This document shows positions 45,518-55,599 of a stretch of 64,000 nt of DNA, in pieces (positions within the stretch are counted from its first letter, which is position 1; every line of letters begins with the position of its first letter). A model generated the notes under the pieces. That model was not told where the DNA came from, did no database searches, and was given only the letters and a program-made list of their open reading frames with translations. This DNA comes from Cyclobacteriaceae bacterium YHN15 (lineage in GTDB: Bacteria > Bacteroidota > Bacteroidia > Cytophagales > Cyclobacteriaceae): the NCBI GenBank assembly GCA_003797895.1, contig RKQB01000005.1, positions 186,001-250,000 of the forward strand, written 5' to 3'. The translations under genes and the position numbers were made by a program.

Positions 45518-46381
45518 TTAATTGAATTTTCCTTGCAGATAACTTAAAGCCATTCCATAAGCTTCTTTTGTAGCTTCTTTGTCATGCCGGGCATTTGAAG
45601 GGTTGGCAAAACCATGAACCGCATCGAAGATTTTATAATTTAAATCTTTGCCGGCCTCTTCCATGGCAGAGGCAAACTCTTCGATAACTGCTTTAGAAAT
45701 ATATTCTTCAGTGGCAAAAAGACCCAAAACATCAGAATTAAGAGTCTTTAATTGTGCTACATCTCTAACTGGCATCCCGTAGTAAATGATGGATCCGACG
45801 TTTTGATTGCCGAGGAGTAATGCGGATTTAAGTGACCAGGCACCACCGAAACACCAACCGACATTGGCAATTTCAGCATCTTTTCCCGCAAATGTTTTGG
45901 CGGCCAAAACTATGTTTTCCAATCTTTTTTCATCTACCCCTCTCATAAATCCCCCTGCTTCCTGAGGATTTGAAGTGACTTTACCATCATACATATCCAG
46001 GGCTATCACATTTACATTTCCCTTAAGATCCAAATAAAATCTTACAGATTCATCTTTAATATTATCATTCAATCCCCACCATTCCTGATAGACAAACAGC
46101 CATTTATTTGAAGGCTGTTTTGCTTTGATCAAATAGCCGGAAGCATCTTTCCCATCAGCAGTTGGAAAAGAAACCATTTCACCTAAATCTTGAAAATCAA
46201 CAGGAACAGGAGCAGGATGAAGGGCAACGAATTTTGGGTCATCCAAAAAGGCAATCATCTCAGAAGGGCCTGTATGACAAATGGTGATTTCTTCGGGTTG
46301 TGGCAATTTTTCCTCTTTGTTGAAAAAAATACCTAATAATCCGATAAGAATTAAGTGTACATATAAGATTATCTTGTTCAT
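45518..46381 (-). CDS. Dienelactone-hydrolase family protein
   Basis: 287 residues with an N-terminal hydrophobic anchor (MNKIILYVHLILIGLLGIFF), hence periplasmic or membrane-bound. The alpha/beta-hydrolase core has the dienelactone hydrolase pattern: VYQEWWGLNDNIKDESVRFY (acid), NVIALDMYDGKVTSNPQEAG, nucleophile Cys in VGWCFGGAWSL, and His in DAVHGFANPSN. Cys in place of Ser is normal for this family. The natural substrate is unknown; a role in ring cleavage is only one option. Confidence 0.87.
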   Translation of the reverse strand: MNKIILYVHLILIGLLGIFFNKEEKLPQPEEITICHTGPSEMIAFLDDPKFVALHPAPVPVDFQDLGEMVSFPTADGKDASGYLIKAKQPSNKWLFVYQEWWGLNDNIKDESVRFYLDLKGNVNVIALDMYDGKVTSNPQEAGGFMRGVDEKRLENIVLAAKTFAGKDAEIANVGWCFGGAWSLKSALLLGNQNVGSIIYYGMPVRDVAQLKTLNSDVLGLFATEEYISKAVIEEFASAMEEAGKDLNYKIFDAVHGFANPSNARHDKEATKEAYGMALSYLQGKFN

Positions 46382-46597
46382 AATATTTTTGTTTTATAAC
46401 CTAAACATGGTTTTTAGGTCATGGTTGAAAATTTTGATTCCTCATAAATTAAAGAGGAAAATTAGCCTAAACAAAATTACAAAAAACCAGGCAGTCTTAA
46501 TTACCAATCAACCCCTAAAATATCCGATTGTATGTGAGCTTTTGTTTTGGAAAGTATACTCTGCTAAATTGAGAAGCATAACATTATTCATTTTATT

Positions 46598-49312
46598 ATG
46601 AGAAAAAATTACTTCTTGCTGGCTTTGTTGGTGTGGTTTACAACATCCATGGCAATAGCTCAGAAAATCCCAACACCTAAAGAGCATTTTGGCTTTGAAA
46701 TAGGAGAGGACTATAAACTGGCTACATTCACAGATTTGGATTCCTATTTCAGGAAAGTTGCTGAACTTTCTGACAGAGCGAAATTTATTGAGATAGGTCC
46801 AACTGAAGAAGGTCGTCAGATGCCAATGTTGATCATAACTTCTCCCCAAAACCACCAAAAGCTCGATAGATATAAAGAAATTTCCCAATTATTGGGCAGG
46901 GCAGAGGTAAATGACGAGGAGGCTGTCAGATTAATTTCGGAAGGTAAACCTGTTGTTTGGATTGATGGTGGATTACATTCCACAGAGACGGTGGGTTCGC
47001 ACCAGTTAATTCCAACGGTATATGATTTATTGACCAGAACCGATGAGGAAAACATGAGGATTCTCAATGATGTGGTCATATTGGTGGTGCATACCAATCC
47101 TGATGGCCATGAAATCGTGACCAATTGGTACATGAGCCGTGAGGATGTCAAGAAAAGGGACATGAGAACACCTTACATGTACCAAAAATATGTGGGTCAC
47201 GACAACAATAGGGATTTCTTCATGAACAATATGAAGGAAACCAGTAATACTTCCCAACAGCAGTATGTGGAATGGTTGCCACAGATAATATATAATCATC
47301 ACCAGACCTCTCCAGCTGGAACAGTTGTGGCAGGACCTCCCTATCGGGACCCTTTCAATCATGTTTTTGATCCATTGATTATGACGAGTTTGGATGGGGT
47401 TGGTGCCGCCATGATCAATAGATTAAATTTGGAAGGTAAGCCAGGTTATACACGTTTAGGTGGATCTGTTTTTTCTTCCTGGTGGAACGGAGGTTTGAGA
47501 ACCACTCCTTATTTCCACAACATGATCGGTATCCTAACGGAGATTACGGGCGGGCCAACACCTTCTGAAATTCCCTTGGTACCAGATCGATTGATACCAA
47601 CCCATGCTACCCCATATCCTATAGATCCTCAACCTTGGAATTTCAAAAAATCCATTGACTATTCTGTTTCTATGAATTATGCAATTTTGGATTTTGCCAG
47701 TAGAAATGCAGATGCCTTGTTATATAATATTTATAAAATGGGCAAAAACAGCATAGAGCGAGGAAATACGGATCATTGGACCAAATATCCAAAAAGATCT
47801 GCCGCGGTACAGTCGGCATACGATGCTGCCAAGGAAAAAGCCTCTGCCGATGATCCTGAAATGGCATATTATGGCATGAGAAGTGGTCTTCCGGTAAAAT
47901 ATTTTGACACTGTTTTCAAAGATCCAAATTTAAGGGATCCAAGAGGATTTATTCTTTCTGCTGACCAAGTGGATTTCCCTACTGCTGTAAGGTTTGTCAA
48001 TGCTTTGATTAAATCCGGTATTCAGGTCCATAAAGCCACTGCAAACTTTACGGTCAATGGTAAGCAATATCCCGCAGGTTCTTATGTGGTAAATTCTGCC
48101 CAGGCCTTCAGACCTCATGTTCTGGATATGTTCGAACCTCAGGATCATCCCAACGACTTTGAATATCCAGGAGGCCCCCCAAAACGTCCTTATGATGCTG
48201 CTGGTTGGACTTTGGCTTTCCAAATGGGAGTTGAATTTGACAGAATATTGGATGGTTTCGAAGGACCGTTTGAAGCATTGCCTTATGGGATTGTGGAAGA
48301 ATTTCCAGTACAGAGAGTTCCCGGCGGTTCCGGATTTCTAATTGACGCCCGTGCTAACAATGCTTTTATTGCCGTCAATGATTTACTCAAGGCAGGTGCA
48401 AATGTATATAGAACAACTTCTACCGCTTCAGGAATGCCTGTGGGTAGCTTTCATGTGTCAGGTTCCAAATCCGTTTTGGAAAAAGCAGCCAAAGAGTTTG
48501 GGGTAAAAATGATCTCGGCCTCCCGTCCTTCAGGTGCGGTAAAAGTCAATCCTGCCCGAATCGCTCTTTTTGACCATTATGGGGGATCTATGCCATCCGG
48601 TTGGGTAAGATGGATGTTGGAGCAATACCATTTTCCATTCGAGGTAATTTATCCTCAGGATATTGATAATGGAAACCTGAAAGCAAAGTATGATGTGATC
48701 TTATTTATTGGTCCAGGAGCTCCCGGCACTGTGAGAAGCTGGGGAGGCATGCCTAAACCCGAGGATATTGATCCGCAATATCATAAACTTTTGGGCAATT
48801 TGACAAAAGAAAAATCAGTCCCTGAATTGAAGAAATTTATGGAAGCCGGAGGCAATGTGGTGGCTGTAGGGGCAAGTACTTCACTTGCTTATGATTTGGG
48901 ACTTCCAGTAAGCAATGCATTGATGGAAAAACTTTCAGATGGAAGAGAAAGACCGCTGACCGGTGAGAAGTATTATATTCCCGGAAGTATTTTGAAGGCT
49001 CACTTGGATGATACACATCCTGCAAATTGGGGGATGGGCGATTCAGCAAATATGGTATTCAATAACAGTCCGGTTTTCAGTCTGGCACCGGATGCCATGC
49101 TACAGGGGGTGAAACCATTGGCATGGTTTGGAACCGAATCGCCTTTGGTTTCAGGTTGGGCATGGGGTGAATCTTACCTTAAAAACGGAGTGGTAGCTTT
49201 TGAAGCACCTATTGGGAAAGGCAAATTGTATGCATTTGGTCCTGAAATCACCTTTAGGGCGCAGGCACACAATACCTTTAAATTGCTTTTCAACCAGCTG
49301 TATCTTAAATAA
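46598..49312 (+). CDS. M14 zinc carboxypeptidase with C-terminal amidotransferase-like domain
   Basis: 904 residues. Signal peptide ends SMAIAQ. The M14 catalytic domain has GPTEEGRQMPMLIITSP, DGGLHSTETVGSHQLI (zinc His about 126 and Glu about 129), NPDGHEIVTNWYM, HDNNRDFFMNN and YNHHQTSP, then GILTEITGGP. From about residue 650 a region reads like a class I glutamine amidotransferase fold (RIALFDHYGGSMPSGWVRWMLEQYHFPFEVIYPQD; YDVILFIGPGAPG) but without a visible nucleophile elbow. Large secreted peptidases of this type are frequent in Bacteroidota; substrate unknown. Terminator follows. Confidence 0.87.
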   Translation: MRKNYFLLALLVWFTTSMAIAQKIPTPKEHFGFEIGEDYKLATFTDLDSYFRKVAELSDRAKFIEIGPTEEGRQMPMLIITSPQNHQKLDRYKEISQLLGRAEVNDEEAVRLISEGKPVVWIDGGLHSTETVGSHQLIPTVYDLLTRTDEENMRILNDVVILVVHTNPDGHEIVTNWYMSREDVKKRDMRTPYMYQKYVGHDNNRDFFMNNMKETSNTSQQQYVEWLPQIIYNHHQTSPAGTVVAGPPYRDPFNHVFDPLIMTSLDGVGAAMINRLNLEGKPGYTRLGGSVFSSWWNGGLRTTPYFHNMIGILTEITGGPTPSEIPLVPDRLIPTHATPYPIDPQPWNFKKSIDYSVSMNYAILDFASRNADALLYNIYKMGKNSIERGNTDHWTKYPKRSAAVQSAYDAAKEKASADDPEMAYYGMRSGLPVKYFDTVFKDPNLRDPRGFILSADQVDFPTAVRFVNALIKSGIQVHKATANFTVNGKQYPAGSYVVNSAQAFRPHVLDMFEPQDHPNDFEYPGGPPKRPYDAAGWTLAFQMGVEFDRILDGFEGPFEALPYGIVEEFPVQRVPGGSGFLIDARANNAFIAVNDLLKAGANVYRTTSTASGMPVGSFHVSGSKSVLEKAAKEFGVKMISASRPSGAVKVNPARIALFDHYGGSMPSGWVRWMLEQYHFPFEVIYPQDIDNGNLKAKYDVILFIGPGAPGTVRSWGGMPKPEDIDPQYHKLLGNLTKEKSVPELKKFMEAGGNVVAVGASTSLAYDLGLPVSNALMEKLSDGRERPLTGEKYYIPGSILKAHLDDTHPANWGMGDSANMVFNNSPVFSLAPDAMLQGVKPLAWFGTESPLVSGWAWGESYLKNGVVAFEAPIGKGKLYAFGPEITFRAQAHNTFKLLFNQLYLK

Positions 49313-49325
49313 TTATAAAAATCTC

Positions 49326-49367
49326 AAACAAAAGGCACAAGAGTTTTGACTTTTGTGCCTTTTGTTT
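49326..49367 (+). terminator. Intrinsic terminator of the M14 gene
   Basis: Perfect arms AAACAAAAGGCACAA (49326-49340) and 49353-49367, with T run continuing. Confidence 0.9.
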
Positions 49368-49410
49368 TTTTATCCTTAAATTAACAGGGAATAAATAATC
49401 AGTTAATCAC

Positions 49411-50853
49411 ATGAAAATGACTTCACTTTATTTTAAAATAGGAAAACTGCTCTTTTTGATCAGCATCATTTTATATTCCTGTAACCCCAAGGATAAGAAA
49501 ACGGAAGAAATAGAGGACAGATCCTCCACCATTTTAAGGGACTATGTTCATGCACCTGACCCTGATTTTAGGTATGAAATTATCCAAAGCACAGAAGGAG
49601 AGATTTATGATTATTATGTGGTAAAAATGTATTCACAAAATTGGCTTTCTAAAGACATAGTAGATGAGACGGCTTGGTGGCATTGGGTTTCCATGGTGGT
49701 ACCTAAAGAAACTGCTTTTGAGACCGGAATGATGTGGATTGGAGGAGGAAGCAAAAACTCTAAAATGCCTGAAGAACCCAATGAATTGATTTTGCAAACC
49801 GCCTTAGGCACCAATTCCATTGTTGCTGAAATCCATAATGTACCATTTCAGCCTTTGGTTTTTGAAAATGATACATTTGGTGAGCGGTATGAAGATGCAA
49901 TCATTGCCTATGGATGGAAAAAGTTTTTGGAGGCGGGGGCCAAGGATGAAGATGCGATTTGGTTGGCCAGACTCCCTATGACCAAGGCAGTTAAGTTGGC
50001 AATGGATGTAGTAAGCGAAATAGCTAACAAAAGGCATAGTATAAACCTTGAAAAATATGTGGTGGCAGGAGCTTCTAAAAGAGGTTGGACTACTTGGACT
50101 ACAGCTGCGGTGGATGATAGGGTGGTGGCCATGGTCCCTATAGTGATTGATTTATTGAATATTGTCCCTTCATTTCAACATCATTGGAGAAATTACGGTT
50201 TTTGGGCACCTGCCGTCGATGATTATGTCAGGGAAGGTATCATGGAATGGCAAGGCAGTAAAGAATATGACAGGTTATTGGAAATCACTGAGCCTTATTC
50301 TTTTATTGAAGATTATGATATGCCCAAACTTGTGATCAATGCGGCAGGGGATCAATTTTTTCTTCCGGATAGCTGGAAGTTTTATTGGGATGACCTGAAG
50401 GGGGAGAAGCATATGCAGTATGTTCCCAATTTTGGGCATGACCTAAGGGAATCCGATGCTTTGTCCAATATGATCTCCTTTTATGCTTCAGTTATCAATA
50501 ACACACCAAGACCGGTATACAATTGGGAAATCAATGGTGATAAAATCTTCATTACTACAGATCCTAACCAAAAACCCGCTTCGATCAAATTATGGTCAGC
50601 CAATAATTCGGAATCCAGGGATTTTAGAATTGATGTCTTAGGCCCCAAATGGACCTCATCTGAAATTCTGGTAAATGAAAGTGGAAGATATGAAGTGGAG
50701 TTAAAAGAACCCACAAAGGGCTTTACTGGCTATTTTGTTGAGATTACGTATCCAGGACAGTCGCCCATTAAAGTGACTACAGGAATTGAAGTGTTACCTA
50801 AAAATTACCCTTTTGAGCCTTATAAATCAGAGAACCCTAAAGGAAGCTCCTGA
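49411..50853 (+). CDS. PhoPQ-activated pathogenicity-related (PqaA-type) protein, lipoprotein
   Basis: 480 residues with lipobox ILYSC (Cys24). The alpha/beta-hydrolase-like family marks are: DETAWWHWVSMVVPKE (about 85-100), MMWIGGGSKNS, the elbow VAGASKRGWTTWTTAAVDDRVVAMVPIVIDLLN (nucleophile Ser in GASKRGW), and a late YVPNFGHDLRESDAL carrying the His. No precise enzyme activity is established; the family was named for a Salmonella gene controlled by PhoPQ, and no such control is implied here. Ends shortly before a shared hairpin. Confidence 0.87.
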   Translation: MKMTSLYFKIGKLLFLISIILYSCNPKDKKTEEIEDRSSTILRDYVHAPDPDFRYEIIQSTEGEIYDYYVVKMYSQNWLSKDIVDETAWWHWVSMVVPKETAFETGMMWIGGGSKNSKMPEEPNELILQTALGTNSIVAEIHNVPFQPLVFENDTFGERYEDAIIAYGWKKFLEAGAKDEDAIWLARLPMTKAVKLAMDVVSEIANKRHSINLEKYVVAGASKRGWTTWTTAAVDDRVVAMVPIVIDLLNIVPSFQHHWRNYGFWAPAVDDYVREGIMEWQGSKEYDRLLEITEPYSFIEDYDMPKLVINAAGDQFFLPDSWKFYWDDLKGEKHMQYVPNFGHDLRESDALSNMISFYASVINNTPRPVYNWEINGDKIFITTDPNQKPASIKLWSANNSESRDFRIDVLGPKWTSSEILVNESGRYEVELKEPTKGFTGYFVEITYPGQSPIKVTTGIEVLPKNYPFEPYKSENPKGSS

Positions 50854-50862
50854 AAAAAACAA

Positions 50863-50889
50863 TCCCCTCAACTATAAATGTTGAGGGGA
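50863..50889. terminator. Bidirectional hairpin terminator
   Basis: TCCCCTCAAC (50863-50872) with GTTGAGGGGA (50880-50889). On the minus strand a T-rich run follows, so it mainly serves the OmpA-like gene at 50929; it also lies after the PqaA-like stop. Confidence 0.85.
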
Positions 50890-50928
50890 AAATATTGTAG
50901 AAATATAGACAAGATCTAAAATCGTTTT

Positions 50929-51777
50929 TTATTCTTCAATCATGGCGAAGAATTTATCCAAATCAGGTATAATGACAATTCTGGTTCTCCTGTTTTTGGC
51001 CATATTTTCTTTAGAATCATTGTCTACCAAAGGAATATAGCTCGCTCTGCCGGCAGCAATAAGTTTTTCAGGAGCCACACTATATTTGCTTTGAAGTATT
51101 CTGACAATAGAAGTAGCTCTTTTCACACTCAGGTCCCAATTATCCTGTAAAACACCTGTTTGAATACTTCTTGGATCAGTATGGCCTTCAATCATTACTT
51201 CAACAGAAGGTTCCGCATTGATTACTTCTGCCAGTTTCTGAAGTAATCCATCTGCATTCCTTGAAACTTGGTATGAACCTGTATTGAACAAAAGTCTATC
51301 AGATACATTGATCATAACCACAGTTTTATCCACACTGATGCTGATGTCCTCATCTTGCTCAGCTGAACCATCAGAAATGGATTTCTTTAAGTTGTAAGAA
51401 ACGGCAAGATTTACAGAATCCTCCATTGTTTTGGCATTGGCAAGATCTTCTGGATTGACTTTTGTCAAGGTAGCATTCAGTTTCTGCTTGGTGTTGGTTG
51501 ACATGGGAGTTTTTCCATCAAGACTGAACATGGCATCATTTTCAGATTTCAATGAATTAATTCTCGCATTGTATTCGTCGACTCTTGCCTGGATGCGTCC
51601 CATTTTGTCTTCAAGGATCCTTTTTTCAGATTCAATGGCCTCTTTTTCAGTTCTTGTTTCAGCTAATGTGGCTTCAGTTCTGAAAAGGTCATTTTGCAGC
51701 TCAACGTATTTCTTTTTTGAAACACAGGAAAAGCTTAGCGCAGCTAAGGTTAAGGTAAATAAAATAGTTTTTTTCAT
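50929..51777 (-). CDS. OmpA-family lipoprotein with coiled coil
   Basis: 282 residues. Lipobox ALSFSC (Cys18), then a long coiled coil (about 25-95: NDLFRTEATLAETRTEKEAIESEKRILEDKMGRIQARV), a linker, and a C-terminal OmpA peptidoglycan-binding domain (about 155-275): NTGSYQVSRNADGLLQKLAEVIN, VMIEGHTDPRSI, DLSVKRATSIVRIL, AGRASYIPLVDNDSKENMAKNRRTRIVI. It links the outer membrane to the cell wall. The layout resembles the Pal-like anchors of Bacteroidota. Start clear from the signal peptide. Confidence 0.93.
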   Translation of the reverse strand: MKKTILFTLTLAALSFSCVSKKKYVELQNDLFRTEATLAETRTEKEAIESEKRILEDKMGRIQARVDEYNARINSLKSENDAMFSLDGKTPMSTNTKQKLNATLTKVNPEDLANAKTMEDSVNLAVSYNLKKSISDGSAEQDEDISISVDKTVVMINVSDRLLFNTGSYQVSRNADGLLQKLAEVINAEPSVEVMIEGHTDPRSIQTGVLQDNWDLSVKRATSIVRILQSKYSVAPEKLIAAGRASYIPLVDNDSKENMAKNRRTRIVIIPDLDKFFAMIEE

Positions 51778-51905
51778 GATTGGTTTAAATTATAGACCAC
51801 AAAAATCAAAAATAGAGCCATCTATATTAATACTACTAAATATCTCCTAAAATAGGCGGGTTTTTAAGGTATTTAGTTTTAAATTACCAGTAAAAAGAAC
51901 CATTT

Positions 51906-53036
51906 ATGAGAAAATATCCCTTCCTTCTGTATTTAGTTTTTGCTATTTTTATCTTTTCCTGTGACCAAAAGACTGACCAAAAATCAATTGAAAAAGTGGA
52001 TTTTGATGTTCATGCACACATCTTAAAAATGGGTGACCAAGAAGCAAAAGTATTCCATTTAAAAAATGGAAATGGAATGGAAGTGGAGTTATTGAGTTAT
52101 GGAGGAGTTTTATCCAAAATAATTGTTCCGGATAAAAACGGAAACTTCGAAAATATTTTATTGACCTACAACAGTCCGGAAGATTTCCTTTATGATACAT
52201 ACTTTTTTAATGCTACGGCAGGAAGATATGCCAACCGCATTGCCAAGGGAAAATTTGAATTGAATGGACAAGAATACCAATTGGCCACTAATAATGGGGA
52301 AAACCATTTACACGGAGGGAAAGTAGGTTTTAATAAAAAATTTTGGGATGCAGAAATAATGGAACTGGATGATGCTGCTGGCGTTAAGATGAGCTATACC
52401 AGTCCCGACGGGGAGGAGGGTTATCCTGGAAACCTCAAAACGACGCTGACTTTCATATTGGATATGGAAAATAAACTGGCCATAACAATGACTGCTGAAA
52501 CAGATAAATCTACTATCGTTAATTTAACACATCATGGATATTTTAATCTTAGTGGAATGAAGGAAAATATACTGAACCATGAACTGACCATATTTGCTGA
52601 TTTTTACACTCCGGTTGATGGGGGTTTGATTCCAACAGGGGAGATAGCTCCTGTTCAGAATACGCCTTTTGATTTTACCTCTCCGCGTATAGTGGGAGAG
52701 AGGATTGCGGAAACCGGTAATGGTTATGATCATAATTATGTAATAAAAAGAGAGTTCGATGGCGAAGTGGTGAAAATGGCTGAGCTTGTTCATGGGGAAT
52801 CCGGAAGGAAGATGACTCTTTACTCCAATATGCCTGGAGTTCAGTTTTATTCTGGGAATTTCCTTGACGGAAAGCAAGTTACCGATGGAATAAGCTATAC
52901 CAAAAATTATGGTTTATGTTTGGAACCCCAGTTTTTCCCGGATTCTCCCAATAGACCTGAATTCCCTTCACCAAGACTAGATCCTGGACAGGTATATCAA
53001 CATAAGATTGTTTATGAATTTGAAATAGTAAAGTAG
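51906..53036 (+). CDS. galM: Aldose 1-epimerase (mutarotase), lipoprotein
   Basis: 376 residues. Lipobox IFIFSC (Cys19) places it on a membrane outside the cytoplasm. It equilibrates alpha and beta anomers of hexoses. Marks: LLSYGGVLSKIIVPDKNG, FNATAGRYANRIAKGKFELNGQ, NNGENHLHGGKVGFNKKFW, LTHHGYFNLSG (general acid His), and the catalytic Glu in GLCLEPQFFPDSPN. An exported copy fits growth on polysaccharides, as for the nearby secreted sugar dehydrogenase. Confidence 0.93.
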   Translation: MRKYPFLLYLVFAIFIFSCDQKTDQKSIEKVDFDVHAHILKMGDQEAKVFHLKNGNGMEVELLSYGGVLSKIIVPDKNGNFENILLTYNSPEDFLYDTYFFNATAGRYANRIAKGKFELNGQEYQLATNNGENHLHGGKVGFNKKFWDAEIMELDDAAGVKMSYTSPDGEEGYPGNLKTTLTFILDMENKLAITMTAETDKSTIVNLTHHGYFNLSGMKENILNHELTIFADFYTPVDGGLIPTGEIAPVQNTPFDFTSPRIVGERIAETGNGYDHNYVIKREFDGEVVKMAELVHGESGRKMTLYSNMPGVQFYSGNFLDGKQVTDGISYTKNYGLCLEPQFFPDSPNRPEFPSPRLDPGQVYQHKIVYEFEIVK

Positions 53037-53060
53037 GAAAACGATTTTGATAGAATGCTT

Positions 53061-53080
53061 TATATAATGCGTATTATATA
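53061..53080. repeat. Small AT inverted repeat after galM
   Basis: TATATAAT (53061-53068), GCGT, ATTATATA (53073-53080); perfect eight-base arms. Might aid termination but no T run follows. Confidence 0.5.
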
Positions 53081-53278
53081 TCATGTATTTTCGTTGAATA
53101 TATTCCAAATCTTACTATCCTATGGTTTCCGATCATTTAAAAAAGGAATGATTAAAATTTGATGTTGATAGTATTTTTATTCACTTATAGATTTACATTT
53201 TGTGTTTATTTTTTGGATTTTATTCCACTCACGAAACAATAAAAATGTATCTTTATCATTTTAAAATAAAAGAATTAA

Positions 53279-54433
53279 ATGCCAAAATTAATACGAATAA
53301 CTACTGTTCCTCTGTCACTTAAACTTTTATTGGCAGGGCAAATGAAATTCATGAAGGATGCAGGGTGGGAAGTTTTGATGGTAAGTGCTGATGGTAGAGA
53401 AATCAATGAAGTGGTTAGGAGAGAAGGAGTTGAACATAAAATTATACCTTTTACAAGGAGAATCACCCCATTTAGGGATTTATATTGTTTATGGTTACTT
53501 TTTAGATTGTTTAAAAAAGAAAAACCTGATATTGTCCATTCCCATACGCCCAAAGCAGGACTTTTGTCCATGATAGCCGCTAAATTAGCAGGGGTGAAAA
53601 TCAGAATCCATACTGTGGCTGGCATGCCCTACATGGTGGCTGAGAAAAATAAGAAGAAGCTTTTGATTTATATGGAAAAGCTCACCTACCGATGGGCGAC
53701 TGAGGTTTGGCCAAATTCCAAATCCCTCCATGATTTCATGTTGAGTGAGAAGTTACTTGACGAATCCAAAGTGAAAATCATTGGTTTTGGTTCCTCTAAT
53801 GGAATTGACCTCGATAAATTTAACAGAAACACATTGTCAGAAAACCATTTGATTGCTGCTACGATCCGAATTACCCCATCTGAAAATGATTATTTGATTT
53901 TGGCAATAGGGAGATTGGTGAAGGACAAAGGTATTGAGGAATTGGTTAATGCATTTTTATCATCAAGGATTGTCAAGTATGGAAAACTAGTACTCTTGGG
54001 ATCTTTTGAACAGGAACTTAACCCTATCGATGACGAAATTGTGAGAAAAATTCAGGATCATCCAAGAATTGTTCAGATTGAATGGACGGATCATGTTTCA
54101 CACTATCTGGCTATGGCGGATTTATTGGTACATGCTTCCCATAGAGAAGGTTTTCCAAATGTCTTATTGGAAGCAGGAGCTATGCAAGTTCCTGTTATTT
54201 GTTCTGATATCATCGGAAACATTGATATAGTTACTCCAAGAAAAACAGGCTTGGTCTTTCCAGTGAAAAACACCGAAATTTTGAAGGAAGCGTTGGAGTT
54301 TGCTTTTGTCAAAAGGGATTATATGCAGTCATTGGCTGATAATCTTTATAAGGAGGTGGTGGAAAAATACCCTAGGGATAAAATGCATGCCTTAATTCTT
54401 GAGAATTACCTGAGGCTTTTGGAAAAATCTTAA
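53279..54433 (+). CDS. Glycosyltransferase family 4 protein
   Basis: 384 residues, GT-B fold. The N-terminal half has [28 protein letters not shown] and [23 protein letters not shown]; the C-terminal half has the retaining GT4 signature: [18 protein letters not shown], then the E-x7-E element [22 protein letters not shown]. It transfers a sugar from a nucleotide donor to a membrane-lipid-linked acceptor, probably in surface polysaccharide assembly. First in a run with the two following sugar-nucleotide genes. Confidence 0.92.
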   Translation: MPKLIRITTVPLSLKLLLAGQMKFMKDAGWEVLMVSADGREINEVVRREGVEHKIIPFTRRITPFRDLYCLWLLFRLFKKEKPDIVHSHTPKAGLLSMIAAKLAGVKIRIHTVAGMPYMVAEKNKKKLLIYMEKLTYRWATEVWPNSKSLHDFMLSEKLLDESKVKIIGFGSSNGIDLDKFNRNTLSENHLIAATIRITPSENDYLILAIGRLVKDKGIEELVNAFLSSRIVKYGKLVLLGSFEQELNPIDDEIVRKIQDHPRIVQIEWTDHVSHYLAMADLLVHASHREGFPNVLLEAGAMQVPVICSDIIGNIDIVTPRKTGLVFPVKNTEILKEALEFAFVKRDYMQSLADNLYKEVVEKYPRDKMHALILENYLRLLEKS

Positions 54434-54504
54434 ATAGAAATGTTGTTCCAGGCATTTTGTTTTTAAATTCGGCGAAATTTTTATCTGGAATAAAAAATAG
54501 AAAT

Positions 54505-55557
54505 ATGAAATATTTAATTACCGGCACAGCAGGATTTATAGGTTTTCATTTAGCAAAAAACCTGTTGGAAAGGGGAGATACAGTCATAGGTATAGATAAC
54601 ATCAATGATTATTATGATGTAAACCTTAAATATGCCAGGCTTGCCAATACAGGAATAGAAAAGAAAAAAATCCATCCAAACAATCCGGTTCAATCTACAA
54701 TTTATTCAAAATACAGATTCATTAAGATGGATCTTGCTGAAAAGGAGAATTTGATAAATATTTTTAGAGATGAATCAATTGACGTGGTCATAAATTTGGC
54801 AGCACAGGCAGGGGTCAGGTATTCTCTGACAAACCCTCATGCCTATATCGATGCCAATATTACCGGCTTTTTAAACATACTGGAAGCTTGTCGGGCCTTT
54901 CCTGTTAAACATTTGGTTTATGCTTCTTCAAGTTCTGTATATGGAGCAAATACCAAAATGCCTTTTTCGACTTCAGACAATGTAGACCACCCATTGAGTT
55001 TATATGCTACTACAAAAAAAGCAAATGAATTGATGGCCCATAATTACAGTCACCTATTCAATATCCCGACCACTGGTTTAAGGTTTTTTACTGTTTATGG
55101 ACCTTGGGGCAGGCCCGATATGGCATTATTCCTCTTCATAGAGGCAATTTCCAAAGGAAAGCCAATACAGGTGTTTAACCATGGGAAAATGCGAAGAGAC
55201 TTCACTTATGTGGGTGATATCGTGGAAGGTGTAGTTCGGGTAGCGGACAGGCCCCCAGTGGGCAATCCGGAATGGAGCGGAAATAATCCTGACCCTGGGA
55301 GTTCCTATGCTCCGTACAAAGTATATAATATTGGTAATTCCAGTCCAGTTGAATTGATGGATTATATAGGTGCTTTGGAAAAAGCCCTCGGGAAAACTGC
55401 CCAAAAGGAAATGTTGCCCTTGCAGCCAGGTGATGTACCGGCAACCTATGCAGATGTAACTGATTTAATGAGAGATACAGGGTACAAGCCAGATACCCCT
55501 GTAGAGCAGGGTGTAGCAAATTTCGTTACCTGGTACAAGGAATATTATTCAAAATAA
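54505..55557 (+). CDS. UDP-glucuronate 4-epimerase (SDR-extended epimerase)
   Basis: 350 residues from ATG 54505; the frame from 54457 adds 16 residues before the NAD loop. It converts UDP-glucuronate to UDP-galacturonate. Evidence: NAD motif [31 protein letters not shown] (typical of the family), [40 protein letters not shown], catalytic Tyr/Lys in [29 protein letters not shown]. Seventy bases follow the glycosyltransferase stop. Could also act on related UDP-sugars. Confidence 0.9.
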   Translation: MKYLITGTAGFIGFHLAKNLLERGDTVIGIDNINDYYDVNLKYARLANTGIEKKKIHPNNPVQSTIYSKYRFIKMDLAEKENLINIFRDESIDVVINLAAQAGVRYSLTNPHAYIDANITGFLNILEACRAFPVKHLVYASSSSVYGANTKMPFSTSDNVDHPLSLYATTKKANELMAHNYSHLFNIPTTGLRFFTVYGPWGRPDMALFLFIEAISKGKPIQVFNHGKMRRDFTYVGDIVEGVVRVADRPPVGNPEWSGNNPDPGSSYAPYKVYNIGNSSPVELMDYIGALEKALGKTAQKEMLPLQPGDVPATYADVTDLMRDTGYKPDTPVEQGVANFVTWYKEYYSK

Positions 55558-55599
55558 AAGTATAATTGCATTTTTAAATCAACAGGAAAATCAAAAACA

